Below, in pieces: positions 27,384 through 36,023 of a stretch of 64,000 nucleotides of DNA (position 1 is its first letter; each line of letters opens with the position of its first letter). Position numbers and translations under genes: made by a program. The notes under the pieces are model-generated. The model was not told where the DNA came from, did no database searches, and saw only the letters and a program-made list of their open reading frames with translations. This DNA is from Novosphingobium hassiacum. GTDB lineage: Bacteria > Pseudomonadota > Alphaproteobacteria > Sphingomonadales > Sphingomonadaceae. The stretch covers positions 62,001 through 126,000 of the forward strand of contig NZ_JACICY010000007.1 in NCBI RefSeq assembly GCF_014196055.1, in the 5' to 3' direction.

Positions 27384-27842
27384 ATGGACGAGGTGACGCT
27401 CTATCACTGGGAGCCGAACGCCAACTCGGGCAAGCCGATGCTTGCGCTCATGGAAAAGGGCGTGTCCTTTTCCAGCCGCTACATCGACATGCTGCAGTTC
27501 GATCAGCACAAGCCCGACTACGAACCGGCCGTCGCGATCGACCGGGTTCCGCTGTCGCAGCCCGATCTGGCGGGCAAGGACAAGAGGTCGAACATCATGC
27601 GCTGGCTGGGGTGGGTCTGTGGGCGCGCGGCGGTGAAGAAGACCTGGGCGATGGGCAACCGACCTTGCCAGCCGTTATGGCCCCTGCTGCGTCCCGATGA
27701 ATCTGCGCGCTTTGGCAGGACTACCGCGTGGCTCGACTGCGTGGCTGCCCGGCCCTCGGTCTGGGCGGCGCTTGCCCGTGCCACCGTTCCGGAACCGCTC
27801 CGCGCATTCGCGCCGGGGCCTGAAATCAATCGTTGGGGATAA
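27384..27842 (+). pseudogene. Internally deleted GST (etherase-family) remnant
   Basis: A 152-residue open frame. Residues 1-47 (LYHWEPNANSGKPMLALMEK and onward) look like the start of a LigF-type GST, and then the chain jumps to what is normally the C-terminal region (PLSQPDL, IMRWLGWVCGRAAVKKTWAMG). A second GST-like C-terminal end (TTAWLDCVAARPSVWAALARA) follows. The PGQVP-like loop and most of the helical domain are missing, so glutathione binding is unlikely. It looks like a deletion product of tandem GST genes. It still has a promoter and ribosome site, and an acyl-CoA synthetase gene starts four bases after it. Confidence 0.65.
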
Positions 27843-27845
27843 GCA

Positions 27846-29411
27846 ATGCGTGCCATCGACTATTTTGACCGCGGCCATGACCGCAATCCGCAGCGCCTCG
27901 CCATTGTCGACACCGAAAGCGGCCTGAAGCTGACCTTCGCGCAGACCAAGGCGCTGTCCGAGCGGATCGCGGCGGCGATGCAGAAGGGCGGGTTCGAGAA
28001 CCAGGATCTGCTCGGGCTGTACGGTCCAAATGATGGGATGTTGCTGGTCGCGCTGCTGGCGATGTGGCGGGCCAACGGCAAGTGGGTGCCGGTCAACACG
28101 CGCAACGCGATCGACGCCAACGCCGCCTATATCAACTACGTGCGGCTGAAGTGGATGATTTACCATTCGTCGAAGGCCGACGAGGCGGCGCTGTTGAAGG
28201 CGCTGTGTCCGACGCTGCAGCACTTCGTGTGCCTCGACAAGCGGATGGGCGAGGACCCGAGCCTCGAGGAATTCATGGCGGGCGTCACTGAGGCCGACTT
28301 CGTCGAGCCCGAGGTCGATGCGTTCGGCAACCTGATGGACATGGTCGGCATTTTCCCGACCGGCGGCACCACCGGGCCATCGAAGGGGGCAAACGTCACC
28401 AACCTTGGCTGGGGCACGATGATCGAGACAGCAGCCGACGGCATGGGCGGGCGCGCCGACGATCCGGTGGCGCTGGTTTCCGCACCGATCACCCATGCGG
28501 CTGGGCCGATCGCGCTTTCGACGCTGAGCCTTGGCGCGACGCAAGTGATCCTGCCGGGCTTCGATGCCGAGGCGGTGTTGAAGACGATCGAGGAACACAA
28601 GGTCACGCACATGTACCTGCCGCCGACGGCGATGTACCAGCTGCTGGCATCGCCCGAGATCGGCAACCACAATTATTCTTCGCTGCGCATCTTCATTCTG
28701 GTGGGATCGCCGTGCAGTCCCGAGAAGCTGCGGCAAGCGGTCGAGATCTTCGGCCCGGCAATGTGTCAGGCCTATGGGCAGGTCGAAGCACCAATGATCG
28801 TCGCGTGGTTTCCGCCCGAGGACGTGGCGCGATACGCGACCAGCGCGCCTGAAAAGCTGGCGGCCTGTGGCAAGCCGACCCGGTCGATCAAGGTGGCGCT
28901 GCTGGACGATGACGGGCGTCAGGTGCCGCTTGGCGAGGCAGGCGAAATCTGCGTGCGCGGCGCGCTGGTCACGCATTCGTATTTCGAGAAGCCCGAAGAG
29001 ACTGCCGAAATCCGCAAGTTCGGGTGGCACCATACGGGCGACGTCGGAAAGCTGGATGAGGACGGTTACCTGTACATCGTCGACCGCAAGAAGGACATGG
29101 TCGTATCGGGCGGGTTCAACGTGTTCACTGCCGAAGTCGAGGCTGCCGTAACGGAATTGGCGCAAGTCCGCGAAGCATGCGTGTTTGGTATTCCGCACGA
29201 AAAGTGGGGTGAACAGGTCCATGCCGTGGTCGTGGCTGACGGAATTTCCGATGCTGAAATCATAGCCTACACCAAGCAGCGACTGGGCGGGGTCAAGGCA
29301 CCCAAGTCAGTGGAATTTGTAGACTCGATTCCGCGCACTGCAGCGGGCAAAATGGACAAGAAGGCGCTGCGCACCAAATACTGGGGCGATGCACAAAGAA
29401 TGGTGAACTGA
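27846..29411 (+). CDS. AMP-binding acyl-CoA synthetase
   Basis: A 521-residue ANL-superfamily ligase. The phosphate loop is PTGGTTGPSKG; the hinge region HTGDVGKLDEDGYLYIVDRK and the C-terminal PRTAAGKMDKKAL with its catalytic lysine are intact. It should activate a carboxylic acid, probably an aromatic side-chain acid, to a CoA thioester using ATP. Position within the block, before a PQQ dehydrogenase and an aldehyde dehydrogenase, fits activation of the acid they produce. The exact substrate cannot be read. Confidence 0.88.
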   Translation: MRAIDYFDRGHDRNPQRLAIVDTESGLKLTFAQTKALSERIAAAMQKGGFENQDLLGLYGPNDGMLLVALLAMWRANGKWVPVNTRNAIDANAAYINYVRLKWMIYHSSKADEAALLKALCPTLQHFVCLDKRMGEDPSLEEFMAGVTEADFVEPEVDAFGNLMDMVGIFPTGGTTGPSKGANVTNLGWGTMIETAADGMGGRADDPVALVSAPITHAAGPIALSTLSLGATQVILPGFDAEAVLKTIEEHKVTHMYLPPTAMYQLLASPEIGNHNYSSLRIFILVGSPCSPEKLRQAVEIFGPAMCQAYGQVEAPMIVAWFPPEDVARYATSAPEKLAACGKPTRSIKVALLDDDGRQVPLGEAGEICVRGALVTHSYFEKPEETAEIRKFGWHHTGDVGKLDEDGYLYIVDRKKDMVVSGGFNVFTAEVEAAVTELAQVREACVFGIPHEKWGEQVHAVVVADGISDAEIIAYTKQRLGGVKAPKSVEFVDSIPRTAAGKMDKKALRTKYWGDAQRMVN

Positions 29412-29449
29412 TCCGGCAAAATAGCCGGACTGGGTGGAGAGGGTTGAAA

Positions 29450-31558
29450 ATGCGTTTAGATCGCAAGTTGCACATGATGCTCGCCGGAACGCTGGCGTTG
29501 GCGCTCCCGCTGGCTGCCTGCACTATGGCAGCCTCGGCCGACCCTGGCATCGGCGCGCAGCAACTCATGGCGGGCGATGGAGCCAACTGGCTGTCCTATG
29601 GCCGGACGTATGACGAACAGCGCCACAGCCCGCTCAATCAGATCACGGCAGAAAACGTTGGTCAGCTCGGCCTTGCGTGGTCTGCCGATATGGACACGGC
29701 GCGCGGTCAGGAAGCCACGCCACTGGTGATCGACGGCAAGATCTACCTCACCACCGCATGGTCCAAGGCCAAGGCCTATGACGCGTTGACGGGCAAAGTG
29801 CTGTGGGAGTTCGATCCCAAGGTGCCGGGCGAAACGGCGGTCAAAGCGTGCTGCGACGTGGTCAACCGCGGCATGGCGGCATGGGGTGACAAGCTCTATT
29901 TCGGCACGCTTGATGGCCGCCTGATCGCGCTGGATCGCAACACCGGCAAGCAGGTGTGGTCCACCGTCACGGTCGATCAGTCCAAGCCCTATACCATCAC
30001 CGGCGCACCGCGTGCGATGGGCGGGCTGATCGTGATCGGCAATGGCGGCGCGGAAATGGGCGTGCGTGGCTATGTCACCGCCTATGATGCGGAAACGGGC
30101 AAGCAGGTCTGGCGGTTCTACACCGTGCCCGATATGCCGGGCAAGAACGACGAGGAATACCTCAAGAAAGCCGAAGCCACCTGGAAGGGTGAATGGTGGA
30201 AGCTGGGCGGCGGCGGCACCGTGTGGGATGCCATGGCCTATGATCCGGAACTGGACCTGCTCTACATCGGCGTCGGCAACGGCAGTCCTTGGAATCAGGC
30301 CTATCGGTCGCCCGGAGGGGGCGACAACCTGTACCTTTCGTCGATCGTGGCGATCAAGGCGAAGACCGGCGAATATGTCTGGCACTATCAGGAAACGCCG
30401 GGCGAAACGTGGGACTTCACTGCCACGCAGCACATCATGCTCGCCGATTTGCAGATCGATGGGAAGCCGCGCAAGGTGCTGATGCAGGCCCCCAAGAACG
30501 GCTTCTTCTACGTGCTTGACCGCACCAACGGGAAGTTCATTTCGGGCAATGCCTATGCTCCGGTGAACTGGGCCAAGGGGCTTGATCCCGTGACTGGCCG
30601 TCCGATCGAAAACCCCGAAGCACGCTATGACGTTACCGGAAAGCCGTTTGTCAGCACGCCGGGTGCTGCAGGCGCGCATTCGTGGCATCCGATGGCTTAT
30701 GACCCGACCGAAGGCCTGGTCTATATCCCTGCTCAATTCGCGGCCTATCCTTACTTCCCTGAAATGAACTGGAAGCCGCAGGCCGTGGGTTTCAACACCG
30801 GGATCGACAGTGCCGCCGGTGCGATGCCTGCGATCAGGGAAGCGCGCGAGGCGGCCAAAGCTGCCACAACCGGCGCGGTGGTGGCGTGGGATCCGGTCGC
30901 GAAGAAGGAGCGCTGGCGCATTCCGTTTGCCGGTCCGTGGAATGGCGGCCTGCTGTCGACTGCTGGTGGCTTGCTGTTTCAGGGTAACGCCACTGGCACA
31001 TTCGCGGCCTATTCTTCAAAGGATGGCAGGCAGCTCTGGTCCTTCCCGGCGCAGACCGGCGTGGTGGCCGCGCCGATCACCTTCAAGGTCGGCAACGATC
31101 AGTACGTTGCCGTGCTGGCGGGCTGGGGCGGCGTCTGGCCGCTGGCTACTGGTGTTCTTGCAGACAAGTCTGGGCCTGTGCGCAACATCAGCCGCCTGCT
31201 GGTGTTCAAGCTTGGCGGCAAGGGCAAGTTGCCCGCTGCACCGCCGTTCGAAGAACGTCCGCTCAATCCGCCCGCGATTGTCGGCACGGCTGCCACGATT
31301 GCGCAGGGCAATCACCTCTACGGCAAGTACTGCACAGTCTGCCATGGCGATGCGGCGATCGGCGGTTTGCTGCCCGATCTGCGGCACAGTGCGATGAACA
31401 CTGATCCCGCCGCGTGGCAGACGGTAGTGCATGACGGCGCGCTGGCAGACAACGGCATGATTGGCTGGGGCAAGTACATGACCAAGGAGCAGATCGAATC
31501 GATTCGCCACTATGTCATCAAACGCGCCAACGAAGATAAGGCGCTGGAATCACGCTGA
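29450..31558 (+). CDS. PQQ- and haem c-dependent alcohol dehydrogenase 2
   Basis: A 702-residue paralogue of the enzyme at 21948. It has vicinal Cys134-Cys135, catalytic Asp322 in ETWDFTATQ with Thr at +2 (calcium type), and a C-terminal cytochrome c site CTVCH at 628-632. The signal ends in LPLAAC, a possible lipobox, so this copy may be membrane-anchored while the first is soluble. GGAGAGGG precedes the ATG at 29450; a TTG two codons upstream is less likely. Confidence 0.92.
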   Translation: MRLDRKLHMMLAGTLALALPLAACTMAASADPGIGAQQLMAGDGANWLSYGRTYDEQRHSPLNQITAENVGQLGLAWSADMDTARGQEATPLVIDGKIYLTTAWSKAKAYDALTGKVLWEFDPKVPGETAVKACCDVVNRGMAAWGDKLYFGTLDGRLIALDRNTGKQVWSTVTVDQSKPYTITGAPRAMGGLIVIGNGGAEMGVRGYVTAYDAETGKQVWRFYTVPDMPGKNDEEYLKKAEATWKGEWWKLGGGGTVWDAMAYDPELDLLYIGVGNGSPWNQAYRSPGGGDNLYLSSIVAIKAKTGEYVWHYQETPGETWDFTATQHIMLADLQIDGKPRKVLMQAPKNGFFYVLDRTNGKFISGNAYAPVNWAKGLDPVTGRPIENPEARYDVTGKPFVSTPGAAGAHSWHPMAYDPTEGLVYIPAQFAAYPYFPEMNWKPQAVGFNTGIDSAAGAMPAIREAREAAKAATTGAVVAWDPVAKKERWRIPFAGPWNGGLLSTAGGLLFQGNATGTFAAYSSKDGRQLWSFPAQTGVVAAPITFKVGNDQYVAVLAGWGGVWPLATGVLADKSGPVRNISRLLVFKLGGKGKLPAAPPFEERPLNPPAIVGTAATIAQGNHLYGKYCTVCHGDAAIGGLLPDLRHSAMNTDPAAWQTVVHDGALADNGMIGWGKYMTKEQIESIRHYVIKRANEDKALESR

Positions 31559-31601
31559 CGATTGCTATATGATAGAACAATATATGCGAACGGAGAGAAC
31601 G

Positions 31602-33026
31602 ATGACGCATCTTTATCCGAATCTGATCAATGGTGAGCTGGTCACGACCGACGCCTCGCTCGATGTCGTGAACCCGGCGAACGAGCAGGTGATTGGCCGG
31701 GTGCCGTCCTGTGGCGCTGCCGAGCTTGACCGCGCCGTTGCCGCAGCACGCGCTGCGTTCAAGACCTGGTCGAAAACGCCGGTGGATGACCGTCGCGCGG
31801 TTATCCGCAACATGGCGGCCGCGATCGATGCGAACTTCGACGAGCTGTTCCGCCTGCTTACCAGCGAGCAGGGCAAGCCGCATGCGCAGGCGCAGTACGA
31901 AATCGGTGGCTGTTCGGCGATGATGAATGGGCAGTCGACGCTGACGCTGGAAGAGACGATCAACGAGGACACTGACGAGCGCCTCAGCCGCACGCGCCGC
32001 GTGCCGGTCGGCGTGGTCGCCGGGATCGTGCCGTGGAACTTCCCGTTGCTGATGGCGGTGCAGAAGATCGCGCCTGCCATTCTTTCGGGCTGCACCATGG
32101 TGCTGAAGCCATCGCCGTTCACGCCGCTGACGACGTTGCGCTTTGCCGAGCTGATCAAGGACATCGTGCCGGCAGGCGTGGTCAACATCATCACCGGCGA
32201 AGATTCGCTGGGGCCGCTGATGACCTCGCATCCCGATGTCGACAAGATCACCTTCACCGGATCGACCGCGACGGGCAAGAAGATCATGGAAGGTGCCTCG
32301 AAGGATCTCAAGCGCATCACGCTGGAACTGGGCGGCAACGATGCTTCGATCGTGCTGCCCGATGCCGATGTGGCCAAGGTTGCCGAGCAGTTGTTCTGGT
32401 CGAGCTTCACCAACGCCGGACAAATCTGCGTCGCGGCCAAGCGCATCTACATCCACGAGGATATCTATGACGAGATGAGCGCGGCGATTGCCGAATACGC
32501 CAGGACCGTCACTGTGGGTGATGGCGCCAACCAGGGCACCGGCGTAGGTCCGATCCAGAACAAGAAGCAGTTCGATCGCGTGTGCGAACTGATCGAGGAT
32601 GCCAAGTCGAACGGCTACAAGTTCCTCGTCGGCGGTAATGTCGATCCTTCGGGCTCGGGCTACTATGTGCCGATCACGATCCTCGACAATCCGCCAGAAG
32701 ACGCGCGCATCGTGGCCGAGGAGCAGTTCGGTCCGGTCATGCCGCTGATGAAGTTCTCGACCGACGATGAGGTCATCGCGCGCGCCAACAACTCGGATTA
32801 CGGCCTTGCCGGCGCGGTGTGGACCAAGGACACCGATCGCGGCGTGGCGATTGCCGAGCAGCTTGAGACCGGCACGGTGTGGATCAACGAGTTCCTCCAC
32901 CTCACGCCGTTCGCGCCGTTCGGTGGCCACAAGCAGTCGGGCTTCGGGGCCGAATACGGTGTCGAAGGCTTGCAGGAATTCACTTACAGCCAAGTGATCA
33001 CGATCAAGCGCGACGCGTTGGTCTGA
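31602..33026 (+). CDS. NAD(P)-dependent aldehyde dehydrogenase
   Basis: A 474-residue ALDH. GSTATGKKIM is the cofactor loop, Glu242 in LELGG is the general base and Cys276 in NAGQICVAAKR the nucleophile. It should oxidise an aldehyde to its acid in the cytoplasm. It follows PQQ dehydrogenase 2 by about 45 bp; the ATG at 31602 has GGAGAG upstream. The likely substrate is the aldehyde made by one of the two PQQ enzymes, which then becomes the substrate of the CoA synthetase. Confidence 0.93.
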   Translation: MTHLYPNLINGELVTTDASLDVVNPANEQVIGRVPSCGAAELDRAVAAARAAFKTWSKTPVDDRRAVIRNMAAAIDANFDELFRLLTSEQGKPHAQAQYEIGGCSAMMNGQSTLTLEETINEDTDERLSRTRRVPVGVVAGIVPWNFPLLMAVQKIAPAILSGCTMVLKPSPFTPLTTLRFAELIKDIVPAGVVNIITGEDSLGPLMTSHPDVDKITFTGSTATGKKIMEGASKDLKRITLELGGNDASIVLPDADVAKVAEQLFWSSFTNAGQICVAAKRIYIHEDIYDEMSAAIAEYARTVTVGDGANQGTGVGPIQNKKQFDRVCELIEDAKSNGYKFLVGGNVDPSGSGYYVPITILDNPPEDARIVAEEQFGPVMPLMKFSTDDEVIARANNSDYGLAGAVWTKDTDRGVAIAEQLETGTVWINEFLHLTPFAPFGGHKQSGFGAEYGVEGLQEFTYSQVITIKRDALV

Positions 33027-33036
33027 ATGTGAAGAG

Positions 33037-33156
33037 CCCTCTCTCCTTCAGGGGAGAGGGTTGGGAGAGGGGAATGCGCGACGCCGCATCCCCTCTCAAC
33101 TTCGGCTAGGCAGCACGCTGCCAAGCCTGCGTAGCTCTCCCCTGAAGGGGAGAGAG
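33037..33156. repeat. Inverted repeat between ALDH and amidohydrolase genes
   Basis: CTCTCCTTCAGGGGAGAG near the left end and CTCTCCCCTGAAGGGGAGAG near the right end face each other across about 75 bp, with a second weaker pair (GAGAGGGGAATGCG / GCATCCCCTCTC) inside. It is a looser relative of the other CT-rich palindromes in this window and sits within an otherwise tight gene series. Confidence 0.7.
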
Positions 33157-33173
33157 CAGTTAAGGATCATCTC

Positions 33174-34046
33174 GTGCCCATCGACCTGTCCAAGATCAAG
33201 GCCATCGACGTCCACGTTCACGCCGAGATTTCGTGCCACGATCCTGAAGATCCGGTGATGGGCACGTTCTTCGACGCGGCATCGACGTACTTCAAGGCGC
33301 CGCGCGAGCGGCCCAAGATGCCCGAGATCGTCGAGATATATCGCGAGCAGCAGATCGCCTTCTGCATGTTCACGGTCGACGCCGAATGCGGCATGGGTGC
33401 CAAGCGGGTGTCGAACTACGAAGTGGCCGAGATGGCGCTCAAGAACGACGACATCTGCATCGCGTTTGCCTCGATCGACCCGCACAAGGGCAAGTTCGGT
33501 GCGCGCGAGGCGCGGGATCTGATCGAGAACTATGGGGTCCGGGGCTTCAAGTTCCACAACATCGCGCAGGACTGTCACCCGGCGGACCGCGTGGCCTATT
33601 CGATCTATGAGGTCATCGCCGAATACAAGTTGCCCGCGATCTTCCATACCGGCCATTCGGGCATGGGCACGGGGATGCGCGGCGGTGGCGGGATGCGGCT
33701 GAAGTACGGTCAGCCGATGCTGGTCGACGATGTCGCGGTGGATTTCCCCGACATGAAGATCATCCTGGCGCACCCGTCGTGGCCGTGGGTCGACGAAAGC
33801 CTGTCGATGGCGCTGCACAAGGATAACGTGTTCATCGACCTGTCGGGCTGGAGCCCCAAGTATTTCGCGCCGCAAATCATCCAGTACGCCAACACGCAGC
33901 TGAAGAAGAAGATGCTGTTCGGTTCGGACTTTCCGCTGATCCATCCGCAGAAGTGGATCGATGCGGCGCTCAAGGTGGGGTTCAAGGACGAGGTCATGCC
34001 GGGCATCATGAAGGATAACGCCGCGCGCCTGCTCGGGCTTGTATGA
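33174..34046 (+). CDS. Metal-dependent amidohydrolase-2 family protein
   Basis: A 290-residue TIM-barrel protein of the ACMSD/amidohydrolase-2 family. Metal ligands are His14 and His16 (VHVHAE), the His in FHTGHSG, the His in LAHPSWPW and the Asp in FGSDFPL. Family members are decarboxylases (such as LigW), hydratases and, in the CouLMNO route of Rhodococcus, a beta-ketoacyl-CoA hydrolase. With an SDR and a CoA synthetase nearby, the last role is attractive but unproven. Start GTG at 33174, with AAGGA upstream. Confidence 0.85.
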   Translation: MPIDLSKIKAIDVHVHAEISCHDPEDPVMGTFFDAASTYFKAPRERPKMPEIVEIYREQQIAFCMFTVDAECGMGAKRVSNYEVAEMALKNDDICIAFASIDPHKGKFGAREARDLIENYGVRGFKFHNIAQDCHPADRVAYSIYEVIAEYKLPAIFHTGHSGMGTGMRGGGGMRLKYGQPMLVDDVAVDFPDMKIILAHPSWPWVDESLSMALHKDNVFIDLSGWSPKYFAPQIIQYANTQLKKKMLFGSDFPLIHPQKWIDAALKVGFKDEVMPGIMKDNAARLLGLV

Positions 34047-34053
34047 GCGTTCT

Positions 34054-34515
34054 GTGAGGGACCCGATCGACATCCGCGCGTGGCAGAGGCTCGATAGCGA
34101 AACGACGACGTCGGGTCGGATCGAAGACAAGGACGTGGCGCGGCTGGGTGCGCTGGGCGTGGCCCACGTGATCAATCTGGCGCTCGAGACGCACCCCGAG
34201 GCGCTGGCCGCCGAGGGCGACAAGCTCAAGGCTCACGGGATTGCCTATACGCATATCCCGGTGCCGTTCGATGCGCCGGGCGAGGCGCACTTTGCGGCGT
34301 TCCGCCAAGCGATCGAGGATGGGCCGCGCCCGGTGCACGTGCATTGCATCATGAACTGGCGGGTCTCGGCGTTCTTCTACCGGCTGAACCGCGACCATCG
34401 CGGGATGCCCGAGCCCAACGCGCGCAGGGTGATGGAGCGGCAGTGGTCGCCCGACGGGATCGAGCGTCCCGAGGCGAAGGTGTGGGCCGAGTTCATCGCG
34501 AGGCGCGACACGTGA
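34054..34515 (+). CDS. Protein tyrosine phosphatase-like protein
   Basis: About 153 residues, related to the DUF442/dual-specificity-like phosphatase group. The P-loop is HCIMNWR, a CX4R form as in beta-lactamase-hydrolase-type DUF442 proteins and rhodanese-like folds, not the classic CX5R. GVAHVINLALETHPE and IAYTHIPVPFDAP are the expected strands. Activity on phosphate esters is uncertain. It begins eight bases after the amidohydrolase stop (GTG; a TTG at 34039 is also possible), and overlaps the SDR start. Confidence 0.72.
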   Translation: MRDPIDIRAWQRLDSETTTSGRIEDKDVARLGALGVAHVINLALETHPEALAAEGDKLKAHGIAYTHIPVPFDAPGEAHFAAFRQAIEDGPRPVHVHCIMNWRVSAFFYRLNRDHRGMPEPNARRVMERQWSPDGIERPEAKVWAEFIARRDT

Positions 34516-35261
34516 CCGATCTTTCGGGCAAGCACATCGTTATTACCGGGGCTTCGACCGGGATCGGGCGGGCAAGTGCGACGCGGTTCGTTGCGGCGGG
34601 TGCGAGAGTTACGCTGATTGCGCGGCGCGAGGCGCTGTTGCTGGGGGCCGCGCGCGAACTGGGTGATGGCACCGCGTGGTTTGCGGCCGACGTTGCCGAC
34701 AAGGGTGCGCTCAAGGCTGCGCTCGATCACGCGGTGGCAGTGAATGGCCCCATCGACGGCCTGTTTCTCAACGCCGGGATCGGTGAGACATTTGCGGCGA
34801 TCGAAGACTATCCCGAGGAGTCGTTCGAGGCGGTGATGGCGGTCAATCTGGGGCACGTGTTCCGGGCCATCCAGCATGTCTTGCCCGCAATGAAGCAGCG
34901 GCGGAGCGGAGCGATCCTTGTGACCGGGAGCCTTGCAAGCGAGCGCGGGATGTCGATGAACGCAGCCTATGTGGCGAGCAAGCACGCGGTGCTGGGGCTG
35001 TCGCGCGCGGTGGCCAGTGAGGTGGCCGAGTTCGGCGTGCGCTGCAATTGCGTGCTCCCGGGGCTGATCGAAACGCCGATGCTCGACGGGCTGCCGTCTG
35101 ACGCTACCGCGCAGTTGGCCAGGGCGGTGCCGCAGGGCCGGACCGGCAAGGCCGAGGAAGTGGCAGAGGTAGCCGCGTTCCTGCTGTCCGATGCGGCCAG
35201 CCATGTGACTGCGCAAGCCTGGGCGGTCGATGGCGGAATGCTCGGAACAATGAGGGTCTAA
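34512..35261 (+). CDS. Short-chain dehydrogenase/reductase
   Basis: A 249-residue classical SDR: cofactor motif TGASTGIG at 12-19, NAG in FLNAGIG, active Tyr153 and Lys157 in AAYVASKHA. The Arg/Ala after the second strand suggests NADP or NAD cannot be told apart safely. Next to a LigF-like GST it could play the part LigD-type SDRs play, oxidising a benzylic alcohol to a ketone, or act as a beta-hydroxyacyl-CoA dehydrogenase. GTG start overlapping the previous stop (GTGA). Confidence 0.9.
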   Translation: MTDLSGKHIVITGASTGIGRASATRFVAAGARVTLIARREALLLGAARELGDGTAWFAADVADKGALKAALDHAVAVNGPIDGLFLNAGIGETFAAIEDYPEESFEAVMAVNLGHVFRAIQHVLPAMKQRRSGAILVTGSLASERGMSMNAAYVASKHAVLGLSRAVASEVAEFGVRCNCVLPGLIETPMLDGLPSDATAQLARAVPQGRTGKAEEVAEVAAFLLSDAASHVTAQAWAVDGGMLGTMRV

Positions 35262-36023
35262 ATGACGCTGAGATATTATCATGCCGAGCCGCTGGCGAAT
35301 TCGTTGAAGTCGATGGTTCCGCTCAAGGAAAAGGGACTTGCCTACGAAAGCGTCTATGTGGATCTGCACAAGTTCGAGCAGCATTCCGATTGGTTTACCG
35401 CGATCAATCCCGAAGGGCAGGTGCCGGTGCTCGATCATGACGGGACGATCATCACGCACACCACGGTCATCAACGAATATCTCGAAGATGCCTTTCCCGA
35501 TGCGCCCTTGCGACCGCGCGATGCGGTGGGTGCGGCGCGTATGCGGTACTGGAACAAGTTCGTGGACGAGCATGTGATGAACCATGTGTCGATGCACGGC
35601 TGGCACCGCATGGTTGGGGTGATCGCGCGCAACATCGAGAACGGCGATTTCGACAAGCTGCTCGAGAGCATTCCCTTGCCCGACCAGCGCAAGAAGTGGG
35701 CAACCGCGCGTTCGGGGTTTTCGCAAACGGACCTCGACAATGCGACGGCGAAGATCGAGTATGCGGTGGACAAGGTTGAGCGCCAGCTTGGCGAAACGCG
35801 CTGGCTGGCAGGCGACATGTACACGCTGGCCGACATCAATTTCTATTCGCATTGCGGGATGATGGTCGAGCGGATGTTTCCCGACATGGAGATCGCCAAG
35901 CGTGCGCCGCGGCTGTGCGAATGGCGTGACCGCGTGACCGCGCGGCCTGCTGTGGCAGAAGCGCTCAAGTCCGAGGATCGCACCGCGCCGGGCCTGCGCA
36001 CGTGGTCGGGGCACGTGCGCTGA
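35262..36023 (+). CDS. LigF-like glutathione S-transferase (beta-etherase family)
   Basis: A 253-residue GST. The N-terminal domain closely follows Sphingobium LigF as I recall it: ANSLKSMVPLKEKGLAYE, KFEQHSDWFTAINPEGQVPV and TTVINEYLEDAFPD. LigF and relatives cleave beta-aryl ether bonds in alpha-keto lignin dimers using glutathione. The C-terminal helical domain is full length. It starts directly after the SDR stop and overlaps the alpha/beta hydrolase start, so it belongs to one transcript. The true substrate may differ from the classic lignin ether. Confidence 0.85.
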   Translation: MTLRYYHAEPLANSLKSMVPLKEKGLAYESVYVDLHKFEQHSDWFTAINPEGQVPVLDHDGTIITHTTVINEYLEDAFPDAPLRPRDAVGAARMRYWNKFVDEHVMNHVSMHGWHRMVGVIARNIENGDFDKLLESIPLPDQRKKWATARSGFSQTDLDNATAKIEYAVDKVERQLGETRWLAGDMYTLADINFYSHCGMMVERMFPDMEIAKRAPRLCEWRDRVTARPAVAEALKSEDRTAPGLRTWSGHVR

